A stretch of DNA of 7,517 nucleotides from NCBI GenBank assembly GCA_028688535.1, contig JAQTXY010000086.1, positions 1-7,517 of the forward strand, in the 5' to 3' direction. Origin of the DNA: Methanothrix sp. GTDB taxonomy: Archaea; Halobacteriota; Methanosarcinia; Methanotrichales; Methanotrichaceae. A model generated the notes under the pieces. That model made no database searches and was not told the origin of the DNA. It was given only the letters and a program-made list of their open reading frames with translations. Positions 1 to 6,556 of the stretch are shown one piece after another; the first letter of the stretch is position 1; every line of letters starts with the position of its first letter. The position numbers were made by a program, and so were the translations under genes.

Positions 1-416
1 ATCGGGATGAATTTCTGCATCAAGTATCCAGGATGATTGTAGATTCAGCCGATTTAATTGTATTTGAGAACCTTAATATTTCAGGCATGCTTAAGAATCA
101 CAATCTGGCAAAGCATATTCAAGATCACGCATGGGGAAAGCTAATCCAGTTCGCTCAAAGCAAAGCTGCAAAGGCTGGCAAAATGGTTGAACTGGTAGAC
201 GCGAGATATACATCTCAGAAATGCTCCCAGTGTGGCATAATGGTCCCTAAGACGCTGGCAGACCGAACCCATCTTTGCCCTAACTGTGGGCTAGAGATGG
301 ATCGAGACATCAATGCCAGCTTGAACATTCGCACCCTCGGACTGAGGGGAAGAGCCTATCAAGATCCGACCCCTACTTTGTGCAAATCATCAAAGCAAGT
401 TAGATCGATGACGTAG
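1..416 (+). CDS. tnpB: RNA-guided nuclease TnpB (IS200/IS605 family), C-terminal part
   Basis: This is the 3' end of a tnpB gene. The frame is open from the left edge, so the first ATG (position 33) is internal and the N-terminal part lies outside the window. TnpB is the omega-RNA-guided, RuvC-like DNA nuclease of IS200/IS605 and IS1341-type elements and an ancestor of Cas12. Counting from that ATG, the RuvC-II glutamate is E12 in FENLNIS. A zinc-binding unit follows (C64-x2-C67 and C82-x2-C85, CSQCG/CPNCG), and the RuvC-III aspartate is D92 in DRDINAS. These residues are all intact, so this part of the nuclease does not look decayed. The tail (LGLRGRAYQD onward) is the low-conservation region that usually doubles as omega-RNA scaffold. 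It ends at TAG 414-416. Reading on in frame gives 14 more codons that resemble the usual TnpB tail, so the TAG may replace a CAG. No TnpA is visible. Confidence 0.93.
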   Translation, partial: RDEFLHQVSRMIVDSADLIVFENLNISGMLKNHNLAKHIQDHAWGKLIQFAQSKAAKAGKMVELVDARYTSQKCSQCGIMVPKTLADRTHLCPNCGLEMDRDINASLNIRTLGLRGRAYQDPTPTLCKSSKQVRSMT

Positions 417-453
417 GAAGCCCTGCCCCTTCAGGGGTATGGGAGGAAGTCAC
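330..453 (+). ncRNA. Probable omega RNA (reRNA) scaffold of TnpB
   Basis: In IS200/IS605-family elements the guide RNA of TnpB overlaps the 3' end of tnpB and ends at the element's right end. The guide is read from the flanking DNA just beyond it. Here the 3' part of tnpB is followed directly by a GC-rich hairpin (421-443) and a GGAAGTCAC-like end. That arrangement matches the family. The 5' boundary given is arbitrary. The predicted guide would start at about 454 and come from the flank. This is inferred from family architecture, with no direct evidence of transcription. Confidence 0.4.
417..453 (+). mobile_element. Right end of the IS200/IS605 (IS1341-type) element, with subterminal hairpin
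   Basis: Immediately after the tnpB stop lies an imperfect hairpin: CCC (421-423) and CCCC (426-429) pair with GGGG (434-437) and GGG (441-443), around a TTCA loop and a TG/TAT internal bulge. It is followed by AGGAAGTCAC (444-453). IS200/IS605 elements end in such subterminal imperfect hairpins, which are recognised as single strands, rather than in inverted repeats. They also make no target duplication, so none is expected. The exact cleavage point is inferred to be near 453. The left end is outside the window, so the target motif (TAM) cannot be read. Confidence 0.6.
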
Positions 454-591
454 AAATTTGACAGACATCTGCAGAATGAGATATTCAAAGAGACTAGAAT
501 AATTGAAACCGCCCTTTGTGCCGGTTACTGAATTGAGCATATGGCAGTGATAAGAGGGCTGGCATGAATCAGCGGAAGCTGTACTAGGAGA

Positions 592-1935
592 ATGGTCCAA
601 AATATGCAATTATGTGGGAGGATGATGCAATCACATAACGCCTCAAGACTGGTGGAACTATATGCAATAGCTAAAAATGGTTGGCGCGCAAGAGATGAAT
701 TCTTCCGACATAGTGCCATTATGTTTATGGGATCTATGGTTGCATGTGTCTGTAACTATCTCTACCAGGTCTATCTTGGGCGGGCCTTAGGGCCAGACGG
801 GTATGGGGCTTTCGGAGCACTATTCTCTATTTATTATTTAATTTATATCTTCTCGGGAACCATACAGGCAAGTAGTGCAATGTTCATTTCTAAATATAAT
901 GCAATCGGTGATTTAGGTGCTATTGGGGCAATACATCTTGGATTGATGAAACGGGCCACATTACTTGGCATTGCGGGTTTCTTTTTATTCTTAATATTTA
1001 GCTCGCAGATCGCTAATTTTCTTAATATTCAGGCCAAAGAGAGCGTAATAATTTTAGGAACTGTTGTAACTTTTTCGCTTCTATTGCCGATCTCCATGGG
1101 AACTCTACAAGGATTGCAGAAGTTTAAATCGCTCTCCTTAATTGGTGTTCTAACGTTCTTGCCGAAACTATTGCTTGGAATAACTCTTGTCAGCCTCGGC
1201 TATGGCATATCTGGAGCCATTGGTGCAGTTACTTTGGGATTGGCAATTGCGTTTCTCTCGTCGCTTATACTCTTAAAATCATACTTGAGAAATAATAAAC
1301 TAAATTATAATTTTAACTTTAAAAGTTTATATTATTATTCTCTTCCTGCAGTGATTGTGATGATATGCTTAGCCGTACCATCCAACGTAGATGTAATACT
1401 CTCAAAACACTTCTTTGCAAATTTCGATGCAGGGCTCTATGCAGCTGCATCAGTTATAGGAAAGATTGTTCTGTTCTTACCCAGTTCGTTGTATGCAGTG
1501 ATGTTCCCGAAAGCATCGAAGATGCATACTCTTGAGGTAACGACGAGGCATCTGCTCAACAAATGTTTAATCTATTCGGGAATCCTCTCCGGTCTAGCCG
1601 CAGGGTCATTCATAGTTTTTCCAAGGCTAATCGTCGTAATTTTTGGCGAAGATTACTTAAATGCCATCTCTATTGTAAGATTATATGTGGCCCTCATGTT
1701 CTTTGTGTCGCTTATATGGGTAATTGCTCAGTATTGCTTAGCAACAAATAATCTTCGTTATTCTTATATCCTTCTTTTTTTTACACTCGCTGAGCTAATT
1801 TCTATGGTCCTATCTCATGCCAGCCCAATAAACATAATACAGGTATTACTAGTAGTTAATTTGCTATTGCTTATTGTGAGCTATGGATATGTCATCTTGT
1901 CGGAGGAGGGATCTTTACGTATGAATTATCTGTAA
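592..1935 (+). CDS. Polysaccharide flippase, Wzx/MATE-like (MOP superfamily)
   Basis: This is a 447-residue integral membrane protein with about 12 hydrophobic segments (roughly residues 41-62, 75-97, 122-142, 152-172, 183-203, 206-230, 247-265, 280-305, 325-350, 362-384, 391-408 and 412-435). The N-terminal stretch EFFRHSAIMFMGS followed by YLGRALGPDGYGAFGALFS is the hallmark of Wzx-type flippases of the polysaccharide biosynthesis family. The central NVDVILSKHFF and AGLYAAASVIGKI segments also fit. Such proteins move lipid-linked glycans across the membrane. Length is normal for the family. The start is uncertain: the ATG at 592 has AGGAG only 1 nt upstream, and in-frame ATGs at 604, 622 and 625 are alternatives. 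The ATGs at 622/625 follow GGGAGG too closely. Relatives usually start near residue 33, so the first ~30 residues may not be translated. The 3' end overlaps the next gene by 19 nt and contains its ribosome-binding site. Confidence 0.9.
   Translation: MVQNMQLCGRMMQSHNASRLVELYAIAKNGWRARDEFFRHSAIMFMGSMVACVCNYLYQVYLGRALGPDGYGAFGALFSIYYLIYIFSGTIQASSAMFISKYNAIGDLGAIGAIHLGLMKRATLLGIAGFFLFLIFSSQIANFLNIQAKESVIILGTVVTFSLLLPISMGTLQGLQKFKSLSLIGVLTFLPKLLLGITLVSLGYGISGAIGAVTLGLAIAFLSSLILLKSYLRNNKLNYNFNFKSLYYYSLPAVIVMICLAVPSNVDVILSKHFFANFDAGLYAAASVIGKIVLFLPSSLYAVMFPKASKMHTLEVTTRHLLNKCLIYSGILSGLAAGSFIVFPRLIVVIFGEDYLNAISIVRLYVALMFFVSLIWVIAQYCLATNNLRYSYILLFFTLAELISMVLSHASPINIIQVLLVVNLLLLIVSYGYVILSEEGSLRMNYL
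1902..1910 (+). promoter_or_regulatory. Strong ribosome-binding site GGAGGAGGG inside the flippase gene
   Basis: This is the longest purine-rich Shine-Dalgarno sequence in the window. It lies in the last codons of the flippase. Six bases (ATCTTT) separate it from ACG at 1917, the normal distance to a start codon. It therefore marks the start of the ALG5-like glycosyltransferase near 1917. The ATG at 1921 is 10 nt away but opens only four codons (M-N-Y-L) in the flippase frame before TAA. Confidence 0.65.
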
Positions 1936-2678
1936 TAATACCTGCATATAATGAGGAGCTACGGGTTGAGGAGACTGTACGAAATTATGCTCATTTCCTC
2001 AACAGTTGTTATTCCGATATTGAAGTCTTGGTAATTACAGATGGTTGCAGTGATAGAACACCTCAAATTGTAGATGAGTTATCCAAGAAATATAAATGCA
2101 TTAAGCACATCCATCCAGGCAAGAGATTAGGTAAAGGTGGGGCAGTAATCGAAGGATTTAAGGCAGCAACTGGAAAAGTAATCGGTTTTGTTGATAGCGA
2201 TGGCTCTACACCTGCAGAAGATCTGCATCTCTTGCTGAATGAACTTAGTGGTTGTGATGGTGTAATTGCTTCTCGATGGCTTAGTGGATCCAACGTCATG
2301 AAGCACGAACCTCCTATGAGAATTGTAGCCAGCCGCGGCTTTAACTTCCTGATAAAACTTCTCTTCGGGTTGCCCTTCAATGATACCCAATGTGGAGCTA
2401 AATTCTTCAAGAATGAGGTTATTAAGGATATCATAACCGATCTAGGATTGACAGATTGGTCTTTTGATGTTGAGTTATTATATGTCGCTCATGAAAAGGG
2501 ATATCATCTTAAGGAAGTTCCTGTTAAATGGGAATATAAAGAGGGCTCCAAATTAAATTTGCGTAAAGTATCTATCAATATGTTAATATCTATAATTGGA
2601 TTCAGAATAAAAAAATCGCCGCTAGCACCATTGATACCCAACAGATTAGCTTATATATTGTATCGGAAAATGGAATAG
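1917..2678 (+). CDS. ALG5/DPM-like family 2 glycosyltransferase (probable dolichyl-phosphate sugar transferase), ACG at the expected start
   Basis: This is a GT-A fold GT2 enzyme of the ALG5/dolichyl-phosphate glucosyltransferase type, which transfers a sugar from a nucleotide sugar to a polyprenyl phosphate on the cytoplasmic face. Numbering from codon 1917: first strand and P-loop-like ELSVIIPAYNEE (3-14), TDGCSDRT (41-48), RLGKGGAV (70-77), the metal-binding DSDG (93-96), DTQCGAKFF (156-164) and WSFDVELLY (181-189). At 253 residues the length is normal for soluble members of this family. The first conventional in-frame start is TTG at 2028, which would remove the first strand of the nucleotide-binding fold and is very unlikely. 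The frame is open from 1860 and holds no ATG, GTG or TTG before 2028. ACG at 1917, 6 nt after GGAGGAGGG, would give M/T-Y-E-L-S-V-I-I-P. It is therefore either a rare ACG start, a lost ATG (T to C), or a sequence error. The sugar cannot be predicted. Confidence 0.85.
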   Translation, partial: TYELSVIIPAYNEELRVEETVRNYAHFLNSCYSDIEVLVITDGCSDRTPQIVDELSKKYKCIKHIHPGKRLGKGGAVIEGFKAATGKVIGFVDSDGSTPAEDLHLLLNELSGCDGVIASRWLSGSNVMKHEPPMRIVASRGFNFLIKLLFGLPFNDTQCGAKFFKNEVIKDIITDLGLTDWSFDVELLYVAHEKGYHLKEVPVKWEYKEGSKLNLRKVSINMLISIIGFRIKKSPLAPLIPNRLAYILYRKME

Positions 2679-2680
2679 AT

Positions 2681-2685
2681 GTGAT
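2681..2685 (+). promoter_or_regulatory. Partial ribosome-binding site supporting the TTG start at 2691
   Basis: GTGAT matches part of the archaeal consensus GGAGGTGAT complementary to the 16S rRNA end, with a 5-nt spacer to TTG 2691. The nearby ATG at 2679 is immediately followed by TGA and cannot be a start. Translational coupling with the gene ending at 2678 may help. Confidence 0.4.
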
Positions 2686-2690
2686 TCGTA

Positions 2691-3578
2691 TTGCAACAGG
2701 TTAATGTCAGTATAGGAATCTGCGTTTATAATGAAGGAAAAAATATCGGTAAACTGCTGGGGATGCTTCTATCGCAGAAGACCAATATCGTGTGCATTTC
2801 TGAGATCTACGTCATCTCATCAGGTTCCACTGATAATACTAATAGCATTGTCAAAAATTATGCCAAAATAGATCCTCGTGTGAAATTAATTACTCAAGAA
2901 AATCGAGAAGGAAAAGCATCAGCGATAAATCTCTTCTTGGGCAATGCTTCATCCGAAGTCCTAGTGCTACAGAGCGGCGACACCCTTCCGAAAGAAGATA
3001 CCATTGAAAAATTAGTAGAGCCCTTTGTAGATCCTGCGATAGGTATGACTGGGGGGCATTCCATACCAGTGAATGATAGGAAAACCTTTTTAGGATTCAC
3101 TGTGCAACTTCAATGGGAGCTGCTTCATCAGCTATCTCTAGTTACACCAAGGTTTGGTGAACTCATTGCCTTCAGAAATTTGGTTAAAAATATGCCAAAG
3201 AATACCAACACTGATGAAGCTTATATTGAGCACGTAATTAACGACCACGGGTTTGAGCTTAAATACATTCCGCAAGCACTCCTCTACAATAAAGGCCCAG
3301 AAACAATTGGTGATTTTCTCAAGCAAAGGCGTCGCATCTATGCAGGACATCTGCACTTGATGAAGACTACGGGATACGAGGTATCTTCTTTAAATCTGAA
3401 AAACGTACTGATGGTGCTAAAGAATATAAATATAACTCCAAAAGAGATTATCTTTTGTTTTGGAGCAGGTTTTCTTGAAGTTCTAGGCAGAATTCTTGGA
3501 ACCTATGATCTTTATATTAAAAAGACGAACCATTGTGTGTGGGATATGGTAAAAACGACAAAGGAGCTAAATAAATGA
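2691..3578 (+). CDS. Family 2 glycosyltransferase with SGDT in place of the DXD motif
   Basis: This 295-residue protein has a GT2 GT-A domain: VSIGICVYNEGKNIG (6-20), SGSTDNT (44-50), REGKASAIN (72-80), SGDT (95-98) at the DXD position, TDEAY (174-178) as the acidic acceptor-side motif, and QRRRIYAGH (212-220). The last resembles the Q-x-x-R-W/R motif of processive GT2 enzymes such as hyaluronan or cellulose synthases. A weak hydrophobic stretch near 252-270 may touch the membrane, but there are no multiple transmembrane helices as in true synthases. The start is TTG at 2691, the only conventional start after the TGA at 2682-2684. A partial ribosome-binding match GTGAT (2681-2685) lies 5 nt upstream. 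It follows the previous gene by 12 nt and overlaps the next by 4 nt (ATGA), so the three are likely co-transcribed. Donor and acceptor are unknown; single-sugar transfer or chain elongation are both possible. Confidence 0.85.
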   Translation: MQQVNVSIGICVYNEGKNIGKLLGMLLSQKTNIVCISEIYVISSGSTDNTNSIVKNYAKIDPRVKLITQENREGKASAINLFLGNASSEVLVLQSGDTLPKEDTIEKLVEPFVDPAIGMTGGHSIPVNDRKTFLGFTVQLQWELLHQLSLVTPRFGELIAFRNLVKNMPKNTNTDEAYIEHVINDHGFELKYIPQALLYNKGPETIGDFLKQRRRIYAGHLHLMKTTGYEVSSLNLKNVLMVLKNINITPKEIIFCFGAGFLEVLGRILGTYDLYIKKTNHCVWDMVKTTKELNK

Positions 3579-4663
3579 ATCAAAAAGCTCAATTGATCCC
3601 CAAGATCCTTCAGTATAAATTATTCAGGGCTACTGGCTATCCCAAGATACTCCCAATAAGCCTTACCGTAAGCGTTACCTATCATTGCAATTCCCGGTGC
3701 AAGACCTGCAATGTCTGGAAGAAGAAGGTAAATGAATTCTCTGTGGATGAGTTTGATAAAACATTTTCGTCATTAGGATATAGTCCCTTTATGTTTGTCA
3801 TGAGTGGGGGAGAGCCATTCTTAAGGCAAGACCTAACAGAGATCTGTCGAAGTGCCTATCTTCGATGCAAGCCGTCGATAATCACAATACCCACCAATGG
3901 CCTATTGTATAATAAAATACCAGAAATGGTGTCGGAGATTGCGAAGGCATGCCCGGATACTCAGATTGTTGTTAACCTCTCCATCGATGGAATTGAGGGC
4001 AAGCATGATGAGATCCGGGGGATTGTTGGTAATTTTGAAAAATCAATGAAAACATATGAGGGCATAAAGGCACTGGATATAGCAAATCTTGAGTTTGGCA
4101 TTCATACGGTTATTTCAAAATTCAACATTAAAGAAATTGCTAATATATATAAATATTTTTTGGATTTAAATAATGATAAATCTATTAAATATATTACAGA
4201 AATAGCTGAAGAGCGTGTAGAGCTGGATACCATTGGGAGAAATATTACTCCTGCGTATGAAGACTACTCTGGGGCTGTAGATTTCTTATCGTCCGAGCTT
4301 AAGAAAGAGAAGTTTTCAGGCATATCGAAGCTAACTCAAGGATTACGATTAGAATATTACCAATTAGTAAAGAATACATTGTTGGAGAAAAAACAGATTA
4401 TTCCCTGTTATGCTGGGTTCGCCTCGGCCCATATATCACCAGACGGCGATGTATGGCAGTGCTGCATAAAAGCAGACCCTCTGGGCAACCTACGCGATGT
4501 TGGTTATGACTTCTCTAAAATCTGGTTTAGCGAAAAAGCTGAGCTGGCCAGGAAGAGCGCCAAAGAGGGCAAATGTTATTGTCCCATGGCAAATGCGTCA
4601 TATACGAATATGTTATGCGATCTGAGCACATCTATAAAAGTGGGAGTCAAGCAGGTAATATAA
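3575..4663 (+). CDS. Radical SAM enzyme with SPASM-like C-terminal cysteine domain
   Basis: This 362-residue protein carries the radical SAM cluster motif C38-x3-C42-x2-C45 (YHCNSRCKTCNVW), which binds the [4Fe-4S] cluster that splits S-adenosylmethionine. It also has SGGEP (77-81), TNG (107-109), SIDG (136-139) and HDEIRG (144-149), all typical of the TIM-barrel core. The C-terminal part has C278, C296, C297, C334, C336 and C348, with SPDGDVWQCC between the first ones. That pattern is SPASM/twitch-like and should hold one or two auxiliary Fe-S clusters. The substrate is not readable. SPASM enzymes modify peptides, sugars or lipids, and the neighbours (two glycosyltransferases, SDR, methyltransferases) suggest a sugar or lipid here. 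No small precursor peptide is visible beside it. AAGGAG (3561-3566) is 8 nt before the ATG, which overlaps the previous stop as ATGA. Confidence 0.92.
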   Translation: MNQKAQLIPKILQYKLFRATGYPKILPISLTVSVTYHCNSRCKTCNVWKKKVNEFSVDEFDKTFSSLGYSPFMFVMSGGEPFLRQDLTEICRSAYLRCKPSIITIPTNGLLYNKIPEMVSEIAKACPDTQIVVNLSIDGIEGKHDEIRGIVGNFEKSMKTYEGIKALDIANLEFGIHTVISKFNIKEIANIYKYFLDLNNDKSIKYITEIAEERVELDTIGRNITPAYEDYSGAVDFLSSELKKEKFSGISKLTQGLRLEYYQLVKNTLLEKKQIIPCYAGFASAHISPDGDVWQCCIKADPLGNLRDVGYDFSKIWFSEKAELARKSAKEGKCYCPMANASYTNMLCDLSTSIKVGVKQVI

Positions 4664-4727
4664 TCTCATATATGACCTTGCTCTCCAGTTTTGAGAAATT
4701 CTGTTTAATCGGAATATGCCTAAAATT

Positions 4728-4735
4728 AGGGGTGA
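4728..4735 (+). promoter_or_regulatory. Ribosome-binding site AGGGGTGA deciding the SDR start at 4746
   Basis: AGGGGTGA matches the archaeal ribosome-binding consensus and lies 10 nt before ATG 4746. It lies downstream of the in-frame ATG at 4716, which has no such signal. This supports the shorter protein starting MKILVTGG. Its first bases overlap a small dyad, CCTAA-AA-TTAGG (4719-4730). Confidence 0.5.
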
Positions 4736-4745
4736 AAATGTTTAT

Positions 4746-5726
4746 ATGAAGATACTTGTTACTGGCGGAACAGGATTCATAGGCAGTCATTTAATTAAAA
4801 GTCTAATCGATGGCGGTAACGAAACTCGTTGCCTAGTGAGAAGAAATAGCAATGTTGATAACCTTCAAAAACTCGGGGCAGAACTGGTTTATGGAGATGT
4901 TACCGAGGCAAAATCTATTGGTGATGCTTTTGCTGGAATCGATGTAGTATATCATTTGGCGGGATTCTTAGGACGGTGGGGTATTCCAGATCAAGTTTAT
5001 TGGAATACCAATGTTAAGGGCACCCAAAACATGCTTGAGAAATCATATGAGTATGATATCAAGAAGTTTATCTATTGCAGCAGTGCAGGTGTGACAGGAC
5101 CTGTATCTTTAATACCACAGGACGAATTGGCACCATATAATCCTACGAACATCTATGAGCTTACAAAGGCCGAAGCTGAAAAATGTGTTCTAAATTTTTA
5201 CCATGAAAAAGGCCTTCCTGCTATCGTGATTAGGCCTGAATTTATATATGGTCCTATGGATAAACATACTTTTCAATTGTTTAAAATAATTTCAAATAAA
5301 AAATTTATATTGATCGATGGGGGTAGGGCCGTCTGGCATCCCACTTATATTGATGATTTGATAAGTAGCTTTAAGCTATGTCTTACTAGTCAAAAGGCAA
5401 TTGGCCAGTGTTATCTAATCGCAGGGGAGAGATATCTGACCATAAAGGAATTTTCGAGCAAAATAGCTAAAGCTCTGAATGTCCCGGATACAAAAATAGC
5501 TATCCCAAAGAACATGGCCTTATTATTAGCTACTGGTATAGAAAAGTTGGGCGAAATTTTAAACTTTGATCCACCATTAAGTAGATCGCGAGTGAAGACG
5601 TTCTGTGGAAATAGGGCATTTGACACTGCAAAAGCAAGAAAGGATCTGGGTTATGTACCTACTGTAACTATTGACGAAGGAATTCAAAGAACAGCAAATT
5701 GGTACAAGCAAAATGGATGGCTGTAA
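4746..5726 (+). CDS. NAD(P)-dependent epimerase/dehydratase, extended SDR family
   Basis: This 326-residue extended short-chain dehydrogenase/reductase has the Rossmann nucleotide-binding motif TGGTGFIGSHL at residues 6-16 (G7-x2-G10-x2-G13), D51-V52 after the third strand, LAG at 71-73, and a catalytic serine region YCSSAGV (110-116). The catalytic Y137-x3-K141 (IYELTK) follows, and WHPTYIDDL is the usual substrate-domain signature. Members act as nucleotide-sugar epimerases, dehydratases or reductases, or on 3-beta-hydroxysteroid-like lipids; which one cannot be told from sequence alone. Beside glycosyltransferases a nucleotide-sugar role is most likely. The start at 4746 puts the GxxGxxG loop at the very N-terminus, as normal; an in-frame ATG at 4716 would add 10 residues. 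The 82-nt gap before it holds a weak TATA-like CATATATGA (4668-4676). It ends 2 nt before the next gene. Confidence 0.9.
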   Translation: MKILVTGGTGFIGSHLIKSLIDGGNETRCLVRRNSNVDNLQKLGAELVYGDVTEAKSIGDAFAGIDVVYHLAGFLGRWGIPDQVYWNTNVKGTQNMLEKSYEYDIKKFIYCSSAGVTGPVSLIPQDELAPYNPTNIYELTKAEAEKCVLNFYHEKGLPAIVIRPEFIYGPMDKHTFQLFKIISNKKFILIDGGRAVWHPTYIDDLISSFKLCLTSQKAIGQCYLIAGERYLTIKEFSSKIAKALNVPDTKIAIPKNMALLLATGIEKLGEILNFDPPLSRSRVKTFCGNRAFDTAKARKDLGYVPTVTIDEGIQRTANWYKQNGWL

Positions 5727-5728
5727 AT

Positions 5729-6556
5729 ATGTTCAAAATGAATGAGAATCATGAAGAGATTAATTTGATTGGAACTTCGATCCGCCCTAATATGGAAACA
5801 TTCTATCGCTTTGCACTGATGAGTGGGGAAGGCATTGGAACTGCCTATGAATATTTTGTCAAATGGGGCCTATTAAAGAATGTCATCGATTCTGCAAAAG
5901 ACCCGAAGCATATCTTTATTTGGGGCTTACCTGAAAAGTATGGCCTAGGTTTGGATTTTGTTCTATTGGCAATGATATATCGTTCTAGTATTACAATTGT
6001 AGATGAACGACATGCTATAATAGACAAATTCAAGATAATATCGGATAAGATCGGTCATAGACCTCAAATAGATATATCTCGAATAGAGAATTTATCCCAA
6101 CTAGATGCCAAAAGCTTTCTAGAAAAAAATCATGGAGAAAAATATGATCTGTTATTATCCTGCGAAGTTCTTCAAAGATTATCTGAAGGGGATCGGGCTA
6201 ATTATTTCAACCAGATCGGTAAAATTGCTAAAGTGTCTGCGATATTTGTTCCAAATAAGGATAACGTAGCGCATGCCAAGCTTAGTGGCCTTAATACTGT
6301 GAGTCTTTGTGAATTGCAGTCATATTGTAGTCAAACAAGTAATGATATACTAAAATCCGGATATGTTGATATGCCGCCATTTCCGCCCGGATTGAGAAGA
6401 TCGGAGGATGCAAAGAATAAAGCATTGGATAGCCGAGTGGAGCGCTTTTTGATGAGAATATTGGAAAAATGGGAATTGATTGAGAAGATAACGCCCTTTA
6501 AGATCAAAGCGCACTTGTCGCATATTGTATATGTATTTACAGAAAGCTATATATAA
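5729..6556 (+). CDS. Divergent class I SAM-dependent methyltransferase-like protein
   Basis: This 275-residue protein looks like a Rossmann-type methyltransferase but is divergent. The glycine-rich loop reads WGLPEKYGLGLDF (65-77) rather than the usual E/DxGxGxG. The second strand ends in IVDERHAI (90-97), where D92 would bind the SAM ribose. KYDLLLSCEVLQRL (138-151) matches the motif around the fourth strand (E146-V147), and AIFVPN (171-176) the fifth. A proline-rich linker MPPFPPG (215-221) and a basic helical tail follow. It could methylate a glycan or lipid, or it could be a non-catalytic partner of the canonical methyltransferase at 6618. Start: ATG 5729, with GGATGG 8 nt upstream; in-frame ATGs at 5717 (overlapping the SDR) and 5738 are alternatives. 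It is almost certainly co-translated with the SDR, 2 nt away. Confidence 0.65.
   Translation: MFKMNENHEEINLIGTSIRPNMETFYRFALMSGEGIGTAYEYFVKWGLLKNVIDSAKDPKHIFIWGLPEKYGLGLDFVLLAMIYRSSITIVDERHAIIDKFKIISDKIGHRPQIDISRIENLSQLDAKSFLEKNHGEKYDLLLSCEVLQRLSEGDRANYFNQIGKIAKVSAIFVPNKDNVAHAKLSGLNTVSLCELQSYCSQTSNDILKSGYVDMPPFPPGLRRSEDAKNKALDSRVERFLMRILEKWELIEKITPFKIKAHLSHIVYVFTESYI

Noticed and set aside
501..534. Imperfect hairpin AACCG/CGGTT (507-511/522-526) flanked by AATT
   Set aside because: Only 5 bp with a 10-nt loop and no T-rich tail; too weak to call a terminator.
400..719. Antisense ORFs between tnpB and the flippase
   Set aside because: Low-complexity translations with no domain; they overlap the element end and the flippase start.
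1921..1935. ATG 1921 as the glycosyltransferase start, needing a -1 frameshift or a missing G after ATG
   Set aside because: No slippery heptamer is visible, and adding a G would fuse the flippase to the glycosyltransferase. ACG at 1917 needs no frame change and has better spacing to GGAGGAGGG.
2063..2434. Long antisense ORF of 123 codons
   Set aside because: It lies opposite the well-supported glycosyltransferase and shows no domain; a shadow of its codon pattern.
2028..2678. TTG at 2028 as the start of the ALG5-like glycosyltransferase
   Set aside because: It removes the first strand and the PAYNEE motif, which are clearly encoded upstream in the same frame.
4140..4200. Very A/T-rich stretch with TATA-like sequence
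   Set aside because: It is inside the radical SAM gene, whose reading frame continues without a break.
4719..4730. Small dyad CCTAA-AA-TTAGG before the SDR gene
   Set aside because: Only 5-bp arms in A/T-rich sequence; likely chance, although it touches the ribosome-binding site.
5411..5626. Antisense ORF opposite the SDR gene
   Set aside because: No recognisable protein; the sense strand carries conserved SDR sequence.
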